Assembly (NCBI GenBank): GCA_023213395.1
Contig: CM041465.1
Span: forward strand, 214,713,741-214,777,740
Reading direction: 5' to 3'
DNA length: 64,000 nucleotides
DNA from: Cycas panzhihuaensis
Taxonomy: Eukaryota > Cycadophyta
The notes under the pieces are model-generated. The model saw only the letters and a list, made by a program, of their open reading frames with translations, did no database searches and was not told the origin of the DNA. The translations under genes and the position numbers were made by a program. Positions 32,252 through 44,635 of this stretch are shown here, one piece after another. Every line of letters starts with the position of its first letter. Position 1 is the stretch's first letter.

Positions 32252-32901
32252 TAGAGTAGGAGATGTACATATTTGGCTTTGACAGGGGAAAGCACGGGCC
32301 TCAAGGGGGTCTTATATAGGATCATATGATTGTACCCCCCCTGCAAGGACACTAGCTTCCCATATGTATGATGTGACATGATTTTTTGATGTATATATAT
32401 ACAGGGTAATTGGAACCCCATTTTGACATGAGATGCTATGTATATATTATGTGTGGATGACATGTATATTTATTTTATATGTTGGAAATGTTATGCTGTG
32501 AATATTTTATTGTATGATGTACACATTCCCTTCCATGTATGGCTATATGTCTAACAGGAGCACACACACCCGCCGTGAGTGGAGACGATAGAGAGGTGTA
32601 AGGTTGGAGGATAGAGCGGCATACATGTCTATGGAAGAGCATAGCAGAATATGTGAAGGAAATGGTAGGTAGGAAAGAGGAGCGACGATGCTCCAAAGCA
32701 TCGTCCTGATTGGGGAATGCCCAAGTAGGAAGATAAAAGTTCCCGAGAAGGTACGGGAATGCGGGTTCCACAGAAGGAACCAGAAAGAAGAAGAAGGATC
32801 CATCTTAATTTGCCATTCTACCCGTGGTTGGGAAGAATGGGGACCACCTAAGATGGTAGTTTAGGCTCATTTCGAAGCAGGGTGAAGGGATCGCTAAAAG
32901 A
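32252..32901 (+). other. 3' flank of the PMD gene in element C
   Basis: It aligns with 13345-13889 of B. It contains 'gtatatatatacagg' (about 32391-32405) and T/A-rich sequence suited to a plant 3' end, then non-coding DNA up to the integrase tail. No gene seen. Confidence 0.45.
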
Positions 32902-34082
32902 TCATGCGTAAAACATTTTAAGGAATTTCCCATTAACAGCTTTCTCAAATTCAAGCCCTTCTAGGGTGGCTATCCTATAGGCACCATTACCAAGGGATTT
33001 GATAATGACGAAAGGACTAACCCATCGAGGTTTGAATTTGGTCAAGTGATCATGGAGATACTCAAGCTTCAGGACGTGATCCCCAAGAAATAAAGGACGA
33101 GAACGAAGGTGTTTATCGTAGCTCCTTTGTGAGTGAGCTTTGGATGCCAGGTTAGCCTGATAAGCGGCTAAGCGTCTCTCATCCAAAGCCTCGAGGTCTA
33201 GAAGGTGAGCCTAACGGATCAACTCTTCGTCAATGAGACCTCGAAGGGAGACTCGCAAGGAAGGAATCTCCACCTCCAGCAGGAGTACCGCCTGCACTGT
33301 GAGACCAGGGAGAATGGGGTCATTCCCGTGGTGGAACGGATAGAGGTGCGGTAAGCCCACAAAGTGGAGGGTAGTTGAAGGTGCCAATCCTTTTGGGACT
33401 GAGCAACAGTTTTCTTGAGAATGTTGATGAGAGTCTTATTGAAAGACTCCACTTGGCCATTTGCTTGAGGGTAGTAAGGGGAGGAAGTCTTATGAGAAAT
33501 TTTAAACTTCTCATAAAGCTCATCCATTTCCTTATTACAGAAAGGAGTTCCATTGTCAGTGATTAGGACGTATGGAATCCCAAAACGGTAAATGATGTGT
33601 TGGTAAATGAATGTGGCTATCGTTTTACCAGGGGTAGTGATCAAGAGGATGGCCTCTGCCCATTTAGTAAAATACTCAGTGGCAGTTAAGATAAACTTGT
33701 GCTGCGACGACGAAGGCGAGGAGATAGCCCCAATGAGGTCTAGTCCCCACTGAGCAAAAGGCCATGGTGAAACAATAGGATGCAGGGCCTCGGAAGGCAC
33801 ATAGGAGATGTTGGCATGTTCCTGACATCGCTAACATTTCAAAGCAAAGGCGTGAGCGTCCTTGAAAAGGGACGGCCAGAAATAACCCATGCGAAGGATC
33901 CTCTGAACCATCGACCGGTCCCTAAAGTGACCTCTACAAATACCGTGGTGGAATTCGTGAAGTACTTGGTCAGCTTCATCAGTAATGACGCAGCGGAGGA
34001 GGATCCCATCGAAGGACCTCTTGTACAATACCTCATCCATGAGGAGGTATTGCCCGCGTAAGTCCGGATGTGAGATCTAACT
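32902..34082 (-). pseudogene. Integrase of element C
   Basis: 33831-34040 encodes the zinc-binding N-terminus ('VLHEFHHGICRGHF', then 'AFALKC' and 'CQE' across a stop). The core ORF at 33219-33800 has D21 ('WGLDLIGAI'), D82 ('LITDNGTPF') and E118 ('NGQVESFNKTL'). The D82-E118 spacing gives DD35E, and all three catalytic residues survive. 32902-33186 is the C-terminal part with 'PRWVSPFVIIKSLGNGAYRI' (GPY/F-like). A TAA/TAG between the zinc finger and core, and a frameshift after the core, break the chain. It is better preserved than B's integrase. Confidence 0.87.
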
Positions 34083-34800
34083 TTACCACCGCATCGAGGC
34101 GATTGTCACCGTAAGATACCGCACTATATCACCATACCACTCATTGTTGATGAGTGGATAGGGAGAGACCCCCTGAATCATCAAGATAGACTTATCAGGG
34201 AGAGAGCCATCAACGGGGGCACCAAAGGAGTTAGGGATAGGGGCGTCTGCGAGTTGCTCAGCCACTACCATTCCCTTCTTTGATTTCCAGTTAACGATAT
34301 GGAGGTCGAATTCTTGAAGCAGGATGGCCCACCGACCGGCTCTACCGGTTAAATCTGAACGAGTAAGTAAGTATCGCAAGGGATCGGATTAAACGATCAT
34401 CTTAGTGGTGTTACTAAGCAAGTAGTATCTGAACTTCTTAGTCGCATGGACCAAGGAGAGGCACTCCTTCTCGACAGGGGAATAGTTAAGTTCAGCAGCC
34501 ACAAGGGTGCGGCTGATGAAATATATATCTCTCTCGGTTCCTGAGTCATCCTCCTAAGCTAACATAGTGCCCAAGGACTCGTCAGTCGTCGAGGTGTATA
34601 GGATGAAGGGCCTATCGAATCGAGGAGGCGCCAGTGTAGGAGTGGAAGCAAGGGCTTCCTTAAGTCCTTCGAAGGCCTTTCGGGTCTTGTCAGACTAGGC
34701 AAAAGGAGCTCCCTTCTTCAATAGGTTTGTGAGGGGTTTAGCACTCACAACAAAGTCTGCTAAGAAGCGCCTAAGAAAACTGAGCCTTCCTAGAAACGAC
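34083..34800 (-). pseudogene. First RNase H and linker of element C
   Basis: The minus strand reads 'RLGFLRRFLADFVVSAKPL', 'KKGAPFA', '[21 protein letters not shown]' and '[15 protein letters not shown]' in pieces, the conventional gypsy RNase H after RT. The ORF at 34083-34379 is the linker toward integrase ('WAILLQEFDLHIVNWKSKKG'). There are frameshifts and stops throughout. Confidence 0.75.
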
Positions 34801-35480
34801 TTAATCTATCATTGAGTTTTAGGCGGCGGCATGTCAAGGATTTCCCTAACCTTATCAGGGTCAATCTGAATTCCTTGTTTGGACACAAGGAACCTAAGGA
34901 GTTTACCCGAGGTAACGGTAAACACACACTTGAGCTGATTTAAACTAACGTGATACTTGCAGTATCATGAGAAGATGGCACGTAAGTCGGATGGATGATG
35001 GGCCCTAACATGGGAGAGACCCATCATATCATCCATGAAGACCTCCAATGTGTTATCAATGAGGTTGTGGAAAATGAAATGCATGGCTCTTTGCAAGTAG
35101 CACCCGTGATTCTTAAGACCAAAGGGCATCACCTTGTGGGAAAGGTACCCCAAGGTGTAGTGAAGGCCATCTTGTGGCGCCTTCAGAGAAATCTTAACTG
35201 TTATAGCCGAGAAGTCATTCATTAGAGACATAACTTTAAATCCAAATGGCAGGATTAATAATTTGATCGATAAAGGGGAGTGGGAAGTTGTCCTTAGGAC
35301 AAGCATTATTGATGTCACGGAAATCAACACATATACGAATTACCACTGCTCTTTTGGTAATCTGAATAATATCGAGACCCATTTAGGGTAGTTAATGGAA
35401 GTAATAAGCCCAGCGTCTAGAAGCTTCTCAACCTCCATCTTGATGGCGGCCGAGAGCTTCGGGTGAAGGGGACACTGCTT
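34801..35480 (-). pseudogene. Reverse transcriptase of element C
   Basis: This copy is more broken than B's. The ORF at 34965-35330 still shows 'MPFGLKN', 'AMHFIFHNLIDNTLEVFMDD' and 'GLSHVRAHHPSDLRAIF'. The FMDD active-site variant is the same as in B. A deletion between 35180 and 35350 removes or shifts the 'TPWGTF' and first-Asp regions relative to B. The stop at 35481-35483 separates it from the protease ORF. Confidence 0.78.
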
Positions 35481-37010
35481 CTAGTGCACAGGGAGGGCGC
35501 CAGGAATGGTGGTGAGGTTATGAGTGACAATGGAGGGGTCAATTCCCTTCATATCAGCATAATCCCACGCAAACACGTCTCGAAACTCCTGGAACAGAAG
35601 GGAGTACTCCCTTATCTCATCAGGAAAACACTCTAACTTGACCTTAATGACCTTACCAGAGGCCAAGACTATGTCTTGGGTTGCCCCCATGCACATGGCA
35701 TTGCCCTCCTCGAAGTGGAGAGGGGTAAGGTCAACAGGAGGAGGTGGAATAGGAGACGGGATCGGATCGGCAAGTGTGGATCCAATCACAAGGACCTTCT
35801 GGTGACCAAGCCTGTGGTGACCAAAAGGTAAGTTGGGTGCAAAACCTGTTAGGTGCTCAAGCAGGGCCTTATCATCCTCGAAGTAATCCATCCCATGGAT
35901 GACCTTACTTCGAGTAGAGGAAGTACTAGAGGGAGTGGAAGCAATGGGACCGTGATGATCATCGGGTTGCTCAACTTCCTCGCGGGACTCTGAAGGAGAG
36001 TCAAAAGGAGGCTCCTCGGAAGGAGCGAAAGGTAGCTCTTCGAAGCCATCACCCATGGAGGGTAATAAAGGAGAAGAACTGACGATGGGTAAGTCAACAT
36101 AAGCGATGACATGTGACGTGCAAGAGTGGCTAGCCTCACTAACGAGAGAGGTTCTAGACGAGGATCTAGAACAAAACAGGTGCGATCTACTGGTGCAGAG
36201 GAAAGAGACGGGGTGAAGACAATCTTCGTCCTCATCGTGTGACTCATCATCACTAAACGAAGCGAGGTACCCATAACTCCCAATACTAATAGGGGCGAAC
36301 TGTGTGAGACTAGGAGAAGAAGATGCAGGATCTTCTTTAGATGGGTTAGGTATGCCAATAGAGCAAGTCAAGGCATGCGTAGAAGGGCCTCGGTTTGCCG
36401 AATTGGTGGAACGAGTTTGTTTGGTAAATGGGCCTTCACGGGGAATTACTCTCATCCGTCTGTCATGCACGAATTTAAGTTTTCCCCAAAGAGTCGAGCA
36501 CACGGCTCCCATTTGGTCAAGCCATGGGTGACCTAGAAGGAGGTTGTACTCAACGTCAACGTCGAGGACTACAACATCGGCAAGAACAGTCTTGCCCTCA
36601 AGGGTGAGCGGAATCGCGATAGATCCCAAAGGGGTCTTCTCGCTACCATCATAACCTTGGCATCGCCATGGAACAGGTTCCAAGGAGGAGATACCAAGCT
36701 CTTGCATGACACGCAAGGGCATGCCATTGATAGAAGAACCGTTGTCAACAACAGTCCTTCGAAGGGTACAATTGGGTATATCGATAGTGATAGTGAATGG
36801 GAAGTTCCACTGACGTTCCCTTTCACCGGTGGGAGGAAGATCCTTAGGATCAAATGAAATAACAGGTCCACAACTTTGGGTAATGCCTAAAGCATGGACA
36901 GGCGCATCACTCAATCCTAAAGCTTCCAGGAGGATGGCTTGCTGCTCGGGACAACTCCACAAAACGCCCATCAAGGACATTCCTGCAGCAACAGTATGAA
37001 GCTCGTCCAC
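35481..37010 (-). pseudogene. Protease and protease-RT linker of element C
   Basis: This 509-aa ORF is the longest in the window. The N-terminal ~70 residues belong to the Gag-protease junction. The active site is 'VVDNGSSINGMPLRV' (D89; DNGS instead of the usual DSGS/DTGA). 'DVDVEYNLLLGHPWLDQMGAV' follows (about aa 143-165). Residues ~200-460 are an acidic, Ser/Pro-rich linker ('FSDDESHDEDEDCLHP'). The last ~30 residues begin the RT region and stop at a TAG (35481-35483) where B has CAG (Gln). The protease in this copy has no internal stop. It would act on Gag-Pol within the particle. Confidence 0.85.
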
Positions 37011-37055
37011 GATGGAGAAGGGCTTACCCTTTGTAGTAGGCTGGGTAAGTGCCCT

Positions 37056-39555
37056 TCAGAAATCGTAACAACCTGGGCGTATAGGAATAGCCTTGGGAAA
37101 GGGAGGTATTTCTAGAGGAAGGTTCTCTAGAATAGGGTCAGAAGGAGCGGAAGAAGAAGAAGCTCCCGTTGCTTCCTTGGCGGCCTGAGACAGCGTAAGG
37201 GCATAAGAAGGAGTTGCTTCAAGCAACTGGATCACCTTCTTCCCCTTATTTCGAGGTCGCGAAGGATGGAGTATGACGGCTAGGGGAATGAGAGGAAGAA
37301 GACAAGTTCCGGGCACCCTTCCCTTTGTCGCAAGAAGGACGGGAATCAGGCGATCTTCCTCAGTTCTGGTTATTCTTGGTTTGGGTGTTACGATCGCATT
37401 CCTCATGTTTAAGGAACGGATCCTTGTGAACTGGTTAGTACAAATTAGGCCTTGAGGCCCGTTTGGGGGAAGAGTCGCATCGAGGGGTATCCTTAGGATG
37501 CTGGGCCCTACAACGCGAATCATCATGGAAGCACTCCCCATGAATGGAGCACCACTTCTTCTCAAGCGAAGGATCTGACCTTCTCGCTTAAGAGGACTAG
37601 GCATTTCTATTCCTGGGGAGAGGAGCTTGAGTTATTTGTTGGACTTGTTTGTTGGATGTAGGAGATGAAGGAGCCTGAAGCTTGAGTTCCTTCATCATAT
37701 GGTCGAACGAGCGTATGGCTGATGTAAGAGGGTCTAAAGTCCTCTCAGTCAGATAAGAGGAAGACCAGGTAGGTTGTGAAGGTTTGGTATCTTTGGTTGG
37801 AGGTGGTGCCTCACGTCGCTATGAGGGCTTAAGAGGTTTCTTGAGACCGGCTTGGATCTCAATAGCCTCCAACCCCAAACACTTGGCGATCGCAGAGTCG
37901 CATGTGGTCGCCCCCATTTTAAAGACTTCCACATGCACTTCGGGATGAAGTGTATTGATGAAGAGGTCTTGCTTCAACTCCTCGGGCAATGTTGCCTTAG
38001 TGGAGTGAAGCAAGTCATGAAATCACTGCATAAAGTCACGATTCATTTCATCGTGACCTTGTTTGAGCAAAAGGAGCTATTTCATTCTGCTCTCGAATGG
38101 ATGAGCTATATCAAAATAGTTGATAAACTCATCCACCAATTGCTGGAATGAATGGATGGAGTGGGCAGGGAGATGGTAAAACCACTTAAGGACGTCACCC
38201 TACAAGGATCATGGGAATAATTTCATCAAAATGTGGTCGTAAGCCTAGTAATCGATGCATGCCATAGAAAAATTATGCACATGCTCGGTCTTCATGGCGA
38301 AGTTCACGAATCTAGGAACTTCAGGGGGATGAGGTAGTAGATTGGTTCTTAACGCCTCAATGGATAGAGGTGTTGACCTAAAGTCCATGAAAGGGCGTGC
38401 CCTTGCCTGGACCATAGGGTCAACGAATGACGTAGTGGGTAACAAACAAGGAACGGATGGGGGTGGCATACCCATCCCTCCTTGAGGAAACGCCCCCTGC
38501 TGAGAAGGGGCTTGGGGGTAGGTGCCTTGGAAGGGTGTTGGGTTCCCTTACGAAGGCACAACAAATGGAACTGTGCTGGATGATGGAAAAGATGGATGCA
38601 AAACCGGGTTTTGTCCATATGGGCCACCCGTAGGTGGAGCGACCCCATATGGGTGTAGCGGATCCACTCCATAAGCTGGGAGATGGCTTCCTCTACCCTG
38701 CCCCCAAGGTTGAGAAGTATACCCTGGGGGAACATAGAAGGAAGCACCAACGTGTTGGTTTTGAGGGTGTGTGGGAGCGGGTCCCACATGACTGGTAGCC
38801 AAAAGGTTAGTAGGACCGATAGGCCTACTAGGAAAGGTATGTGCCACATTAGGGGATGGCACATTAGTTTGGCTGGGGATGGGTATGCTAACCTTCAATT
38901 GGGGGAAAGACATACCATGGAAAGATCTTGAAACACTAGGACCTCGGTGAGAAACGGAAGGTGCAACATGTTCCCCCACTACAGGAATAGGAAAGGAGCC
39001 AGACACATGCGTAGGCACAAATGGATTGGTTGTCAAAGGAAGAGTAGATGAGGATGAGGCATGCGAGGGAGGAGCAGAAGAAGAAGAGGCTCCTCCACAA
39101 AGAGCATCCTCAAACCATCCAAGATGTGGTTGGAAGCGTGACGCGCGATGACACTCGTTGAGAGCTTCAACTACGTCGACAGGAGGGGTTCCTACATACT
39201 CGTAAGAGGTAGTTGGGACCTCGAATGAAGTACATCCCTCAGGATGCTCCTCATAAGAGTCACCGATTGAGTGGTAAGTCTCAAGAGGAATGGATCCTTC
39301 TACCGCATGGGTAGAGGGATGGACGTTGAGCAAGTAATGTCGGTCACTCAGGTAATAAAGGGGGTCATAGCCCTCCTGGGTGGACCCTAGAATAGAGGAA
39401 GGGAAATCATGGGTTTCCAAAGTTGTGGTGTGGTAGGCCCAATCAGAAGAGTATCCCTCCATAGTCAAATCAGAATCTAACAAAGGAAGAGGGTGATACT
39501 CGAGGTCTTCTAACAATGGAGGTAGACTGCGCAAGCGACGAGAAGAGCGTCGCAT
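37056..39555 (-). pseudogene. Gag of element C
   Basis: It starts at the ATG at 39555 ('MRRSSRRLRSLPPLLEDLEY'). The first ORF (38548-39555, 335 aa) is a long Ser/Pro/Gly-rich region with 'ASSSSAPPSHASSSSTLPL' and repeated Gly-Pro-Tyr motifs. The conserved gag core follows in broken frames ('LLHSTKATLPEELKQDLFIN' at 37819-38013). A Cys/His cluster ('CSIHGECFHDDSRC', about 37525-37560) in the ORF at 37056-37604 resembles a zinc knuckle. The lengthy N-terminal extension before the core is larger than in most gypsy Gags. Frameshifts near 38540 and 38240 disable it. Confidence 0.82.
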
Positions 39556-39708
39556 GCAAGGTCAACCAATAATGTTATGAAAAAGAAAGGGCGATAAAGG
39601 CACACGCATTGGGGGCTACCCAACGAAGAGATTGAAGTAGGTAAAAAAGGACCACAAAAAGGTAGCAAAACCAATAGAAGAGAGCAAAAACTAGCTCCAC
39701 TACTGGCA

Positions 39709-39727
39709 GTCCCTAGTATAGTCACTA
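39709..39727 (-). other. Element C primer binding site, decayed
   Basis: Where B has 'gccccaagatggtcacca', C has 'gtccctagtatagtcacta'. Position next to the LTR is right, but the terminal TGG and several other bases are changed, so tRNA pairing would be poor. Confidence 0.5.
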
Positions 39728-39728
39728 G

Positions 39729-42451
39729 TGGACGCATGTCTACAAGATAGCTACTTAACTAAATATGAATGGTAAGAGCGGTTGATAATATGGTCGAGAA
39801 AGGGACCTATAAGTAGGGCAAGTACCATGCAGGGCGCCCTGTGTGCCGGAGTGCGAATTCGGGACCTGCAAATGGAATATAGCTACTAAAGGGTGATCCC
39901 CCCACTTCGAATAAGAGGTGAGGAGGCGTAGGGTTAGCCTGGGTTGACCTAAGGGAAGGATCCTCCCACCCTTGGATGGCCGGAAGTGGAAGAAGAGAGA
40001 CCTTTGAGGGTTTCCCTAGAGCAACGGGAAACAAGGAAGGATAGGTAAGTAGGTGGCCTATGGATGGGGTCAGCTTGGTTATCCGGCTAAGCGGGGAACC
40101 AAGAGAACGTAAGAGAGATAACCCAAGGAGGTCGGTCAAGGTATGTGCAGGCAAACTAACCAAACAGACAACAAAGAGGGAGGGAAGTTTGCATGGCAAA
40201 AGGGGGGAAAAGGTGAGAGGGAAGGTTTCCTAAGACCTTTTCCTACGGCAAAAGAAGATGCAAGCAATAAACTAAATAAAGTATGAACCGAAGCAAGGTT
40301 AATTTCCTTTCTATTTCCAATGAGTTAATTACTACTATGTAAAGGAAATTTAAAAGGAAATGGTGACAAAGTGGAGCGAGAGTGTGTACCCGGGATGGAA
40401 GCATGTCGTAATGGTGGCGCTCCCAAGGGGCACCCAAAGCCACTCCACAAGGCGCGGCTGGCGTGAAGAATCGCGGCAGATCAGAACGAGGGGCTTCCTT
40501 ACCTTCCCTAGAAAAATACCAGAGTACCAAAACAAGGAAAGAAAGGGACCAAATACTAGCAATAAATGAAGTATGAAAGTACAACATGAATGGAAGTGCC
40601 TACCGGCAAAGGAAGAAAGGGAGAAAGGTCCTTTGCGCTTTCCGAATACCTGCAAGTAAATGACAACCTCCCCCCTTTCCAGAGAAATGGTGCTAACATA
40701 TAATGGAAAGATCCTAACAATACATGTCTATGCAAAACAAATATAAACTTAAACACGTATATGTTAGTATCAACATAATGATGATAATATGTAAAGGAGG
40801 ACAACCAAAGTAAATGGAAAATAACCGGTAAGCCTTAGAGTGGCCCACCTCCCGCAAAGAACAACCCCAACCTCCCCCAAAAGCCACGAGGCAGCGAGGG
40901 TAAGGCTAAGATAGATGGCTGGAAATAGTAGCAAGAGAGTTAAAAGGAGCCAAAGAGGACCTACGGCAAGCTGGGGTGCTATGAAGAGCAAACCGGGCTG
41001 CCAGGAAAGGAGTTGGGCAAAGGACAAGCGGTCGGGACTTACATGAGTTGCCCAGATCGAAGCACAAACCCTCAAACCAGCACAGCAATATGTGACAACG
41101 TTGATTTCAGTGGCTAAGGAAGGCCCAACAAACCCTTGTTTGAGTGCCAAGGACAGCATGGGGCAAGAGGGATGGTTTGGGGGGCTAAGAGCCACTTGAG
41201 GAGCGCTGAAGGTGGTATGGAATCCACCCAGCTCTCTCCCAAACCCTATGCAACCCCTCTTTGCCACTGCCTTGAGCAACAAACACAGGCAAGGAGGCAC
41301 TAATAATAGGAGTAAAACAGCCCAATACAAAGAGGAAAACAACCTTCAAAAACCTAAGCAAGAGGACAAGCAAAATAGGGCATCAATTGAATAAGAAAAT
41401 AGCTCAAATCAATGAATACCTGAGAAGAGGAGGGGAGGCTCTTGCCTCAGTCAAGGGCTGCTAAGAAGAGGCTAAGAAATCAGCTCAAAAACTATGGTGT
41501 AGCAGGTTTGGAACCCTGCTAATGGAGTTGGAGGAAGAACACCTGTACTTGGAACGCTTGATGGCTGCCCGGGCAAGAATCTACTGAGATCTCTCCAAAG
41601 GGCCCCTCTCCAAGGTGTTTGAAGGGCTGGGAAGATGTCCTAGCTGTACTAAAGGAGAGTTGGATGCTGGAGGAGAGGTGCAGGTCCTGTAGCAGTAGTA
41701 GAACAGCAGAGAATAGCAAAGCACAGGGTGGTTTCCTTGAGGAGCAATCCAAAAAATGAACCAAAGATCTCAAAAATGAGTTAATGATGACTTAAATACC
41801 CAACCCAAACCTTAAAGTGAGCGATTAGGGTGCAGCTGGCAGTGAGTTAAGTCATGAGACACGTGGCAATTTCGTAATAAATGTGAAATTGCCACGGCAG
41901 ATTTTTTTTAAAAATAAATTAAAACAATCATCCCACTACAAAATCTGCAGTACCGCAGAATTTGCGGCGGTACTGCGAAATTTGCAGCGGTATTTGCCCG
42001 GACGCAAAACCTGGCCTGGACAACCAGCCTAAGTTGGGGGCAGATGATAAAAAGGGCCAATAGAGGGCTGAGACACCTACTCGAGGGTAAACAAGCCAAC
42101 AAACGGGTCCGAAAGAGCAAAAATATGGCTCAAACGGTGTAGCAAGTCAACCAAATAATGACGGGTCATCACACGGGCAGAGGTGGCACAAGCCGAGTGG
42201 ATCCTGGAGCGAGGAGGGCAGAATGTGGGAAGTGGAGTGGCCACCGGGGTGCCACACTTACTGGGAGTGTGCCCCCGCTATAGTCGTCATAGGCTAAATA
42301 ACTGTAGACAAAGATAAAATCATCTACAAGGTCACAAACATGCAAACATACAAGCAAACACTCATCAAAAGAAAGTGATGATAAGGTGAGAAATATACCT
42401 GCACTTACCTAAGTTGGTAATTCCGTATCCATTCCTGGAAGTCAAGAAACA
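39729..42451 (-). repeat. Element C 5' LTR (2723 bp)
   Basis: It starts 'tggacgcatgtctac' and ends 'caagaaaca', followed by the TSD GCTAC. It is the best-preserved LTR of the B/C family here. At 41947-41976 it has a perfect inverted repeat, GCAGTACCGC / GCGGTACTGC, with a 10-base loop. Confidence 0.9.
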
Positions 42452-42456
42452 GCTAC

Positions 42457-43862
42457 CCTAATAGTGGAAAACATTATCGCCTAGTTAGATACCATCAGGA
42501 TGACAGGAAGAGGAGGATTCTCCTATTGCATGCTACTACAATGCTAGTTCTTTGATCATTTTGGGGTAGTAGTAACACCAAGAGGACCACACCCCATCTC
42601 AACATGAGCTCCTATGGTGCATAGGTGGCAGACTCAGTTTAGAGGGACCGAGGACTAGGTATATGTCAAATGGTCGGTGGAGACGATATCGCTAGACCTC
42701 CTCACTCTGGTAGACTACATGGCAGACCCATACAGAGGAGTAAGGTGGGATAGTTATGATGAGGAAGGAGGAGTAGGAGGTGGTCTTGGAAATGGAGATG
42801 ATGATGATGGAGGTGACAGAGGTAATGGGATAGGCCCATCGGGAGCGGTAGGTGGTGAGGTGAGTCCATCAAGGATTACAAGAGGTGAGGCAAGGCCTTC
42901 AAGAGTTGCCGGGGTAGAGGCAGGTCCCTTGGGAGCTATAGGAGGAGGTAGGCCACCTCGCACACTAGTTCAGAGACTGAGAGTGGTAGGCAAAGCCTAA
43001 GCAATGGCAGCGGAAGTAACATTAGTGACAAAGGAGGGAGGAGATGCCCTAGTAGGCCAGGCGGTAGGCAAGGTGGTACCTGAAGAGGAGGAGGTACCAA
43101 TGGATGAGGGAGGTCTCGAGAAGGAGGTGGTCATTTGAGTTGAGGAGCCAGCCATCCCAATAGGTGAGACACTACATTTTCCTATCATATTTCGACCACT
43201 AAGTATTTAGATAGCTTGTTTTGATTTGGTTTTAGGATTTGATATATACATAGATGTATAAACTGATATGTAGTGTGTTTGACTTGGCAGGAGTAGTGGA
43301 TATGGGGAGGTTGATAGAGGTAGTGGTCTGGGAGATATTCCCCAAGGTCTACGTGGAGGGGTAACCTCTCATCCATGCTGGAAAGGAGCCATGATCAACG
43401 AGGTTATACACAACAGTATTTGCCCCACTGATTAGGGCCAAGAACATATGGATAGCGGATTCCCAAGAGCACCAGGCCAGGGTGGGACAACTATAGGGGG
43501 AGCTAGATGGGACTTACACAGAGAGAGATGCCTTATGAGGTCAAGTCTAGGTGTTGGAGGCTCAGAGTGGAGGAGCAAGTGGAGATGCAGAGAGCCACAT
43601 CTGGATAGCCGTGCTAGAGGAGAGGCTCAGAGGAGTAGAGGGAGAGAGGGATCGTATCTAGGCACGATACGATCAATTGGTGGACTAGATGGTAGTGAGG
43701 TCGTCATGAAGTAGGACCCAAACACATATGATGATGATGACCCCAAGGAGGCCTCGAGATAAGGGAAGTAAGGCTGATAGCTCACAATGGCGCAAGAGGA
43801 GCCTAAGAGGCATGTGGTCTCTTGGGGAGGGATCACGCCGACTAGGAGATGATACCCCTTGA
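42457..43862 (+). pseudogene. Antisense PMD gene of element A, 3' part
   Basis: It resumes exon 2 exactly after C's TSD. It shows 'FFDHF'-like sequence (42550s) and a very Gly/Asp-rich linker in the ORF at 42677-43000 ('GGLGNGDDDDGGDRGNGIG'). Exon 2 ends at 43163 (GTGAGA follows), and exon 3 begins at 43291 after 'tgacttggcag'. Exon 3 keeps the 'REIFP'-type start and coiled-coil part ('ERLRGVEGERDRI', 43620-43660). The intron 2 splice signals are intact although the coding frame is not. Confidence 0.62.
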
Positions 43863-44635
43863 GCACAGGAGTGCCGAAGAGTAGGGTATGATGGATTTTA
43901 ATTAGGAAAGCACTGGATCTCTAGGGAGTCACCATATGTTACCACATGATTATACTCCTCCCTGTAAGGATTCCAGCTTCCCGCAGATGATGTACTATAT
44001 TATTTTCTATGATATGATTCATTATGTATATAGATGGGGTCCATTAGAACCCTATTTGATCCATGATGATGGTGTTATGGTGGTTTTGTGGTGTTGCACT
44101 TGTTGTTTATATGTTTGTATATTTGTCTGTGTGTGGACACAGGTGCATAGGTGTACAAGAGGCTATAGATCATGATGATTTTGGTTGATTGCTATATGGT
44201 TTTTGTTATTAGATCACAAGGGTACTGCCTATACTTCCTCTCATGTAGGTCCATACTCATAGTGGGCGCACACAACCACCATGAGCATAGGTGATAGATA
44301 TGTGTGAAGCTAGGAGATGGAGAGTCATACACGTCCATCGAAGGAGCATAGTGGGATATACAAAGGAAGTGTCGGCAGAAGAAAAAGAGTATGGGTACTT
44401 AAGCATGAAGCCCTAGTTGGAGTGCATTTCTAAACTCAGAAGTTGCTTGAACCAACACATCCAACAAGGAGGAAAGGTTTCCCTTAGGAGGGAAACATAA
44501 GGTGTCATAGAAGAAAATGGAGAGATAGGAAAGCCACCCTAAACTGTCATTCCACCCATGGTTGGGAGGAATGAGGATGCACTTAGGGTGGTAGTTTAGG
44601 CTCATTTCGGAGCACATAGAGAGAAGTTGGTAGGC
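43863..44635 (+). other. 3' flank of element A PMD gene and integrase-end remnant
   Basis: 43863-44500 aligns loosely with the PMD 3' flank of B and C. 44540-44625 aligns with the region at the end of B's pol (13895-13960; 'cacccatggttgggaggaatg', 'ggctcatttcggagca'). Homology to B stops at about 44625, right where integrase should begin. No intact gene. Confidence 0.5.

Larger units (their letters stand above)
25789..42451 (-). mobile_element. Element C: Tat-lineage Ty3/gypsy retrotransposon with antisense PMD gene
   Basis: This 16.66 kb element has LTRs 25789-28497 and 39729-42451, a perfect 5-bp TSD, and the same order and family as B. It holds the longest surviving ORFs: gag 335 aa (38548-39555), protease-linker 509 aa (35481-37010), integrase 193 aa (33219-33800) and aRNH 219 aa (29101-29760). 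Stops, often CAG/CAA to TAG/TAA, break the polyprotein. It is inserted in A's PMD exon 2. The polypurine tract and primer site are both damaged, so this copy could not complete replication. Confidence 0.92.

Noticed and set aside
42677-43000. Gly/Asp-rich ORF of 107 codons as a separate host gene
   Set aside because: It aligns with the linker of the PMD gene in B and C and is in the same relative position.
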